Of a stretch of DNA of 64,000 bases, positions 63,196 to 64,000 are shown piece after piece. The number at the start of each line of letters is the position of its first letter. The first letter of the stretch is position 1. The position numbers and the translations under genes were made by a program. Source of the stretch: Diploscapter coronatus (Eukaryota > Nematoda > Chromadorea > Rhabditida > Rhabditidae). The stretch spans positions 44,911,201 to 44,975,200 of the forward strand of contig OZ038422.1 of the NCBI GenBank assembly GCA_964036155.1, in the 5' to 3' direction. Under the pieces are notes generated by a model that was given only the letters and a program-made list of their open reading frames with translations, had not been told where the DNA came from and did no database searches.

Positions 63196-64000
63196 GTACA
63201 CTCATTCCTTTCTTTACCAAACATTTATGAAATATTCTAATGCAACGTGAGAAAGCGCACGTCTTTTTTCTTACATTGAAACAGAATATCACATGCATAC
63301 TTTGTCTTCCGCATCATTTTTTCTCATCAGGGTCCAAATTTCCGAGTTAGCTGTAGTGCATATCGAGAAATGTAAACATTATCTTGTTAGGAGAATGCTT
63401 GCAAGAGTTTTGAAAATAAAGAAGGACGGGAAAATGTTTCATCTTTTGATTTCGCCCTGCGATGCGCCTTTCGTCCAAATCTTATCATTCATTTTGCAGA
63501 ATCCTTAATTTCATTAGATAGTCTCATTGTTTGTGCCGCTTCTGTCTTCTTTCCAATTGTGCAGAGGCGATGAGCATCTCCTTCTCATCCTCCTCTTTCC
63601 TCAGCCCGTCTACTTTTATTTGCCTGCCATTTGCCTTATTTTGCTAATAGCCTTGCTCTTGGCAATATCGACGTGTTTGCAGTTTTGCCTGGCTTGACGA
63701 GGGCTGGGCTCTTTGCCCTTCCTCAGCCTCTGCTTCGCTCCTCTACTTGTTCCTAAATTAACCCCAAGCAGCGCCTGTCCCCTGTCCTTGCGGCACAACG
63801 CCAGCCCACATTTAGTAGGAAAACGATGGAGTTCTGTACTTCTGGACAAACATTACTAATCACATCTTCTTCGAAAATCTGTTACATTTCCTTATTTTGA
63901 AATATGAAAAGTAGGCAAATCCCTACGGTAAGAGGGCAGAATACGAATGCGATAGTTCGATGTGGGGCCTTAATGAAAGCTGTGCTATGCTTGAAATACG
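63196..64000 (+). other. start of a further intron
   Basis: No exon continuing the phase-1 end at 63195 was found: the acceptor-like site near 63331 leads to a stop within a few codons. Contains another C/T-rich stretch (about 63540-63740). The gene therefore continues to the right. Confidence 0.5.

Noticed and set aside
1..64000. CRISPR arrays, bacterial operons, integrated viral genes, transposase or reverse transcriptase frames
   Set aside because: No regularly spaced identical repeats, no operon-like uninterrupted frames and no recognisable polymerase, integrase or capsid motifs on either strand.

Overview
The window is animal nuclear DNA. It is AT-rich, with genes cut into many short exons, GT donors, short U-rich acceptors (TTTCAG or TTTTAG) and many 43-60 nt introns mixed with multi-kb ones. 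Compact introns, AG acceptors a few bases upstream of start codons (possible spliced-leader sites), tandem divergent DSL-type membrane proteins and an otopetrin make a nematode the best guess. This is inferred from gene structure, not from a database match. No bacterial, viral, rRNA, tRNA or CRISPR feature was found.

Layout. 1-117: one possible exon of a gene lying to the left. 118-9160: no convincing gene. 9161-11464 (minus): a four-exon gene for a 279-aa low-complexity/charged protein with a His-Pro repeat. 15097-24786 (minus): a complete 14-exon diacylglycerol kinase epsilon with a 5.8-kb intron inside its second C1 domain. 24787-26998: a bidirectional promoter region with a GC-rich island and several palindromes. 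26999-28450 (plus): complete five-exon Rho GDP-dissociation inhibitor. 31861-34145 (plus): ten-exon C2H2 zinc-finger protein. 35206-37860 (minus): complete 15-exon otopetrin proton channel. 39739-44351 and 45094-47021 (minus): two neighbouring type I membrane proteins that both look like divergent Notch ligands (MNNL-like region, DSL-like cysteine module, one membrane segment). 48124-50480 (plus): KIAA0930 family protein. 51631 to at least 63195 (plus): seven phase-compatible exons of an unrecognised gene that continues past the right edge, with a 7.7-kb intron.

Exon models were built by hand from splice signals and reading-frame phase. For seven genes the exon lengths close exactly to a whole number of codons ending at a stop. 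The zinc-finger gene also closes, but its first 25-nt exon is uncertain. The 5' end of the KIAA0930 gene and the whole 51.6-kb gene model are less certain.

The genes have no shared pathway. DGK-epsilon and RhoGDI are divergently transcribed and both act at membranes in signalling; the two DSL-like proteins are probable tandem paralogues in cell-cell signalling. Long introns and spacers carry blocks that are almost pure pyrimidine on one strand, usually the sense strand of the host or nearest gene. These blocks, the wide use of TAG (and some AAG/GAG) acceptors, and the unrecognised 51.6-kb gene are the main points for follow-up.
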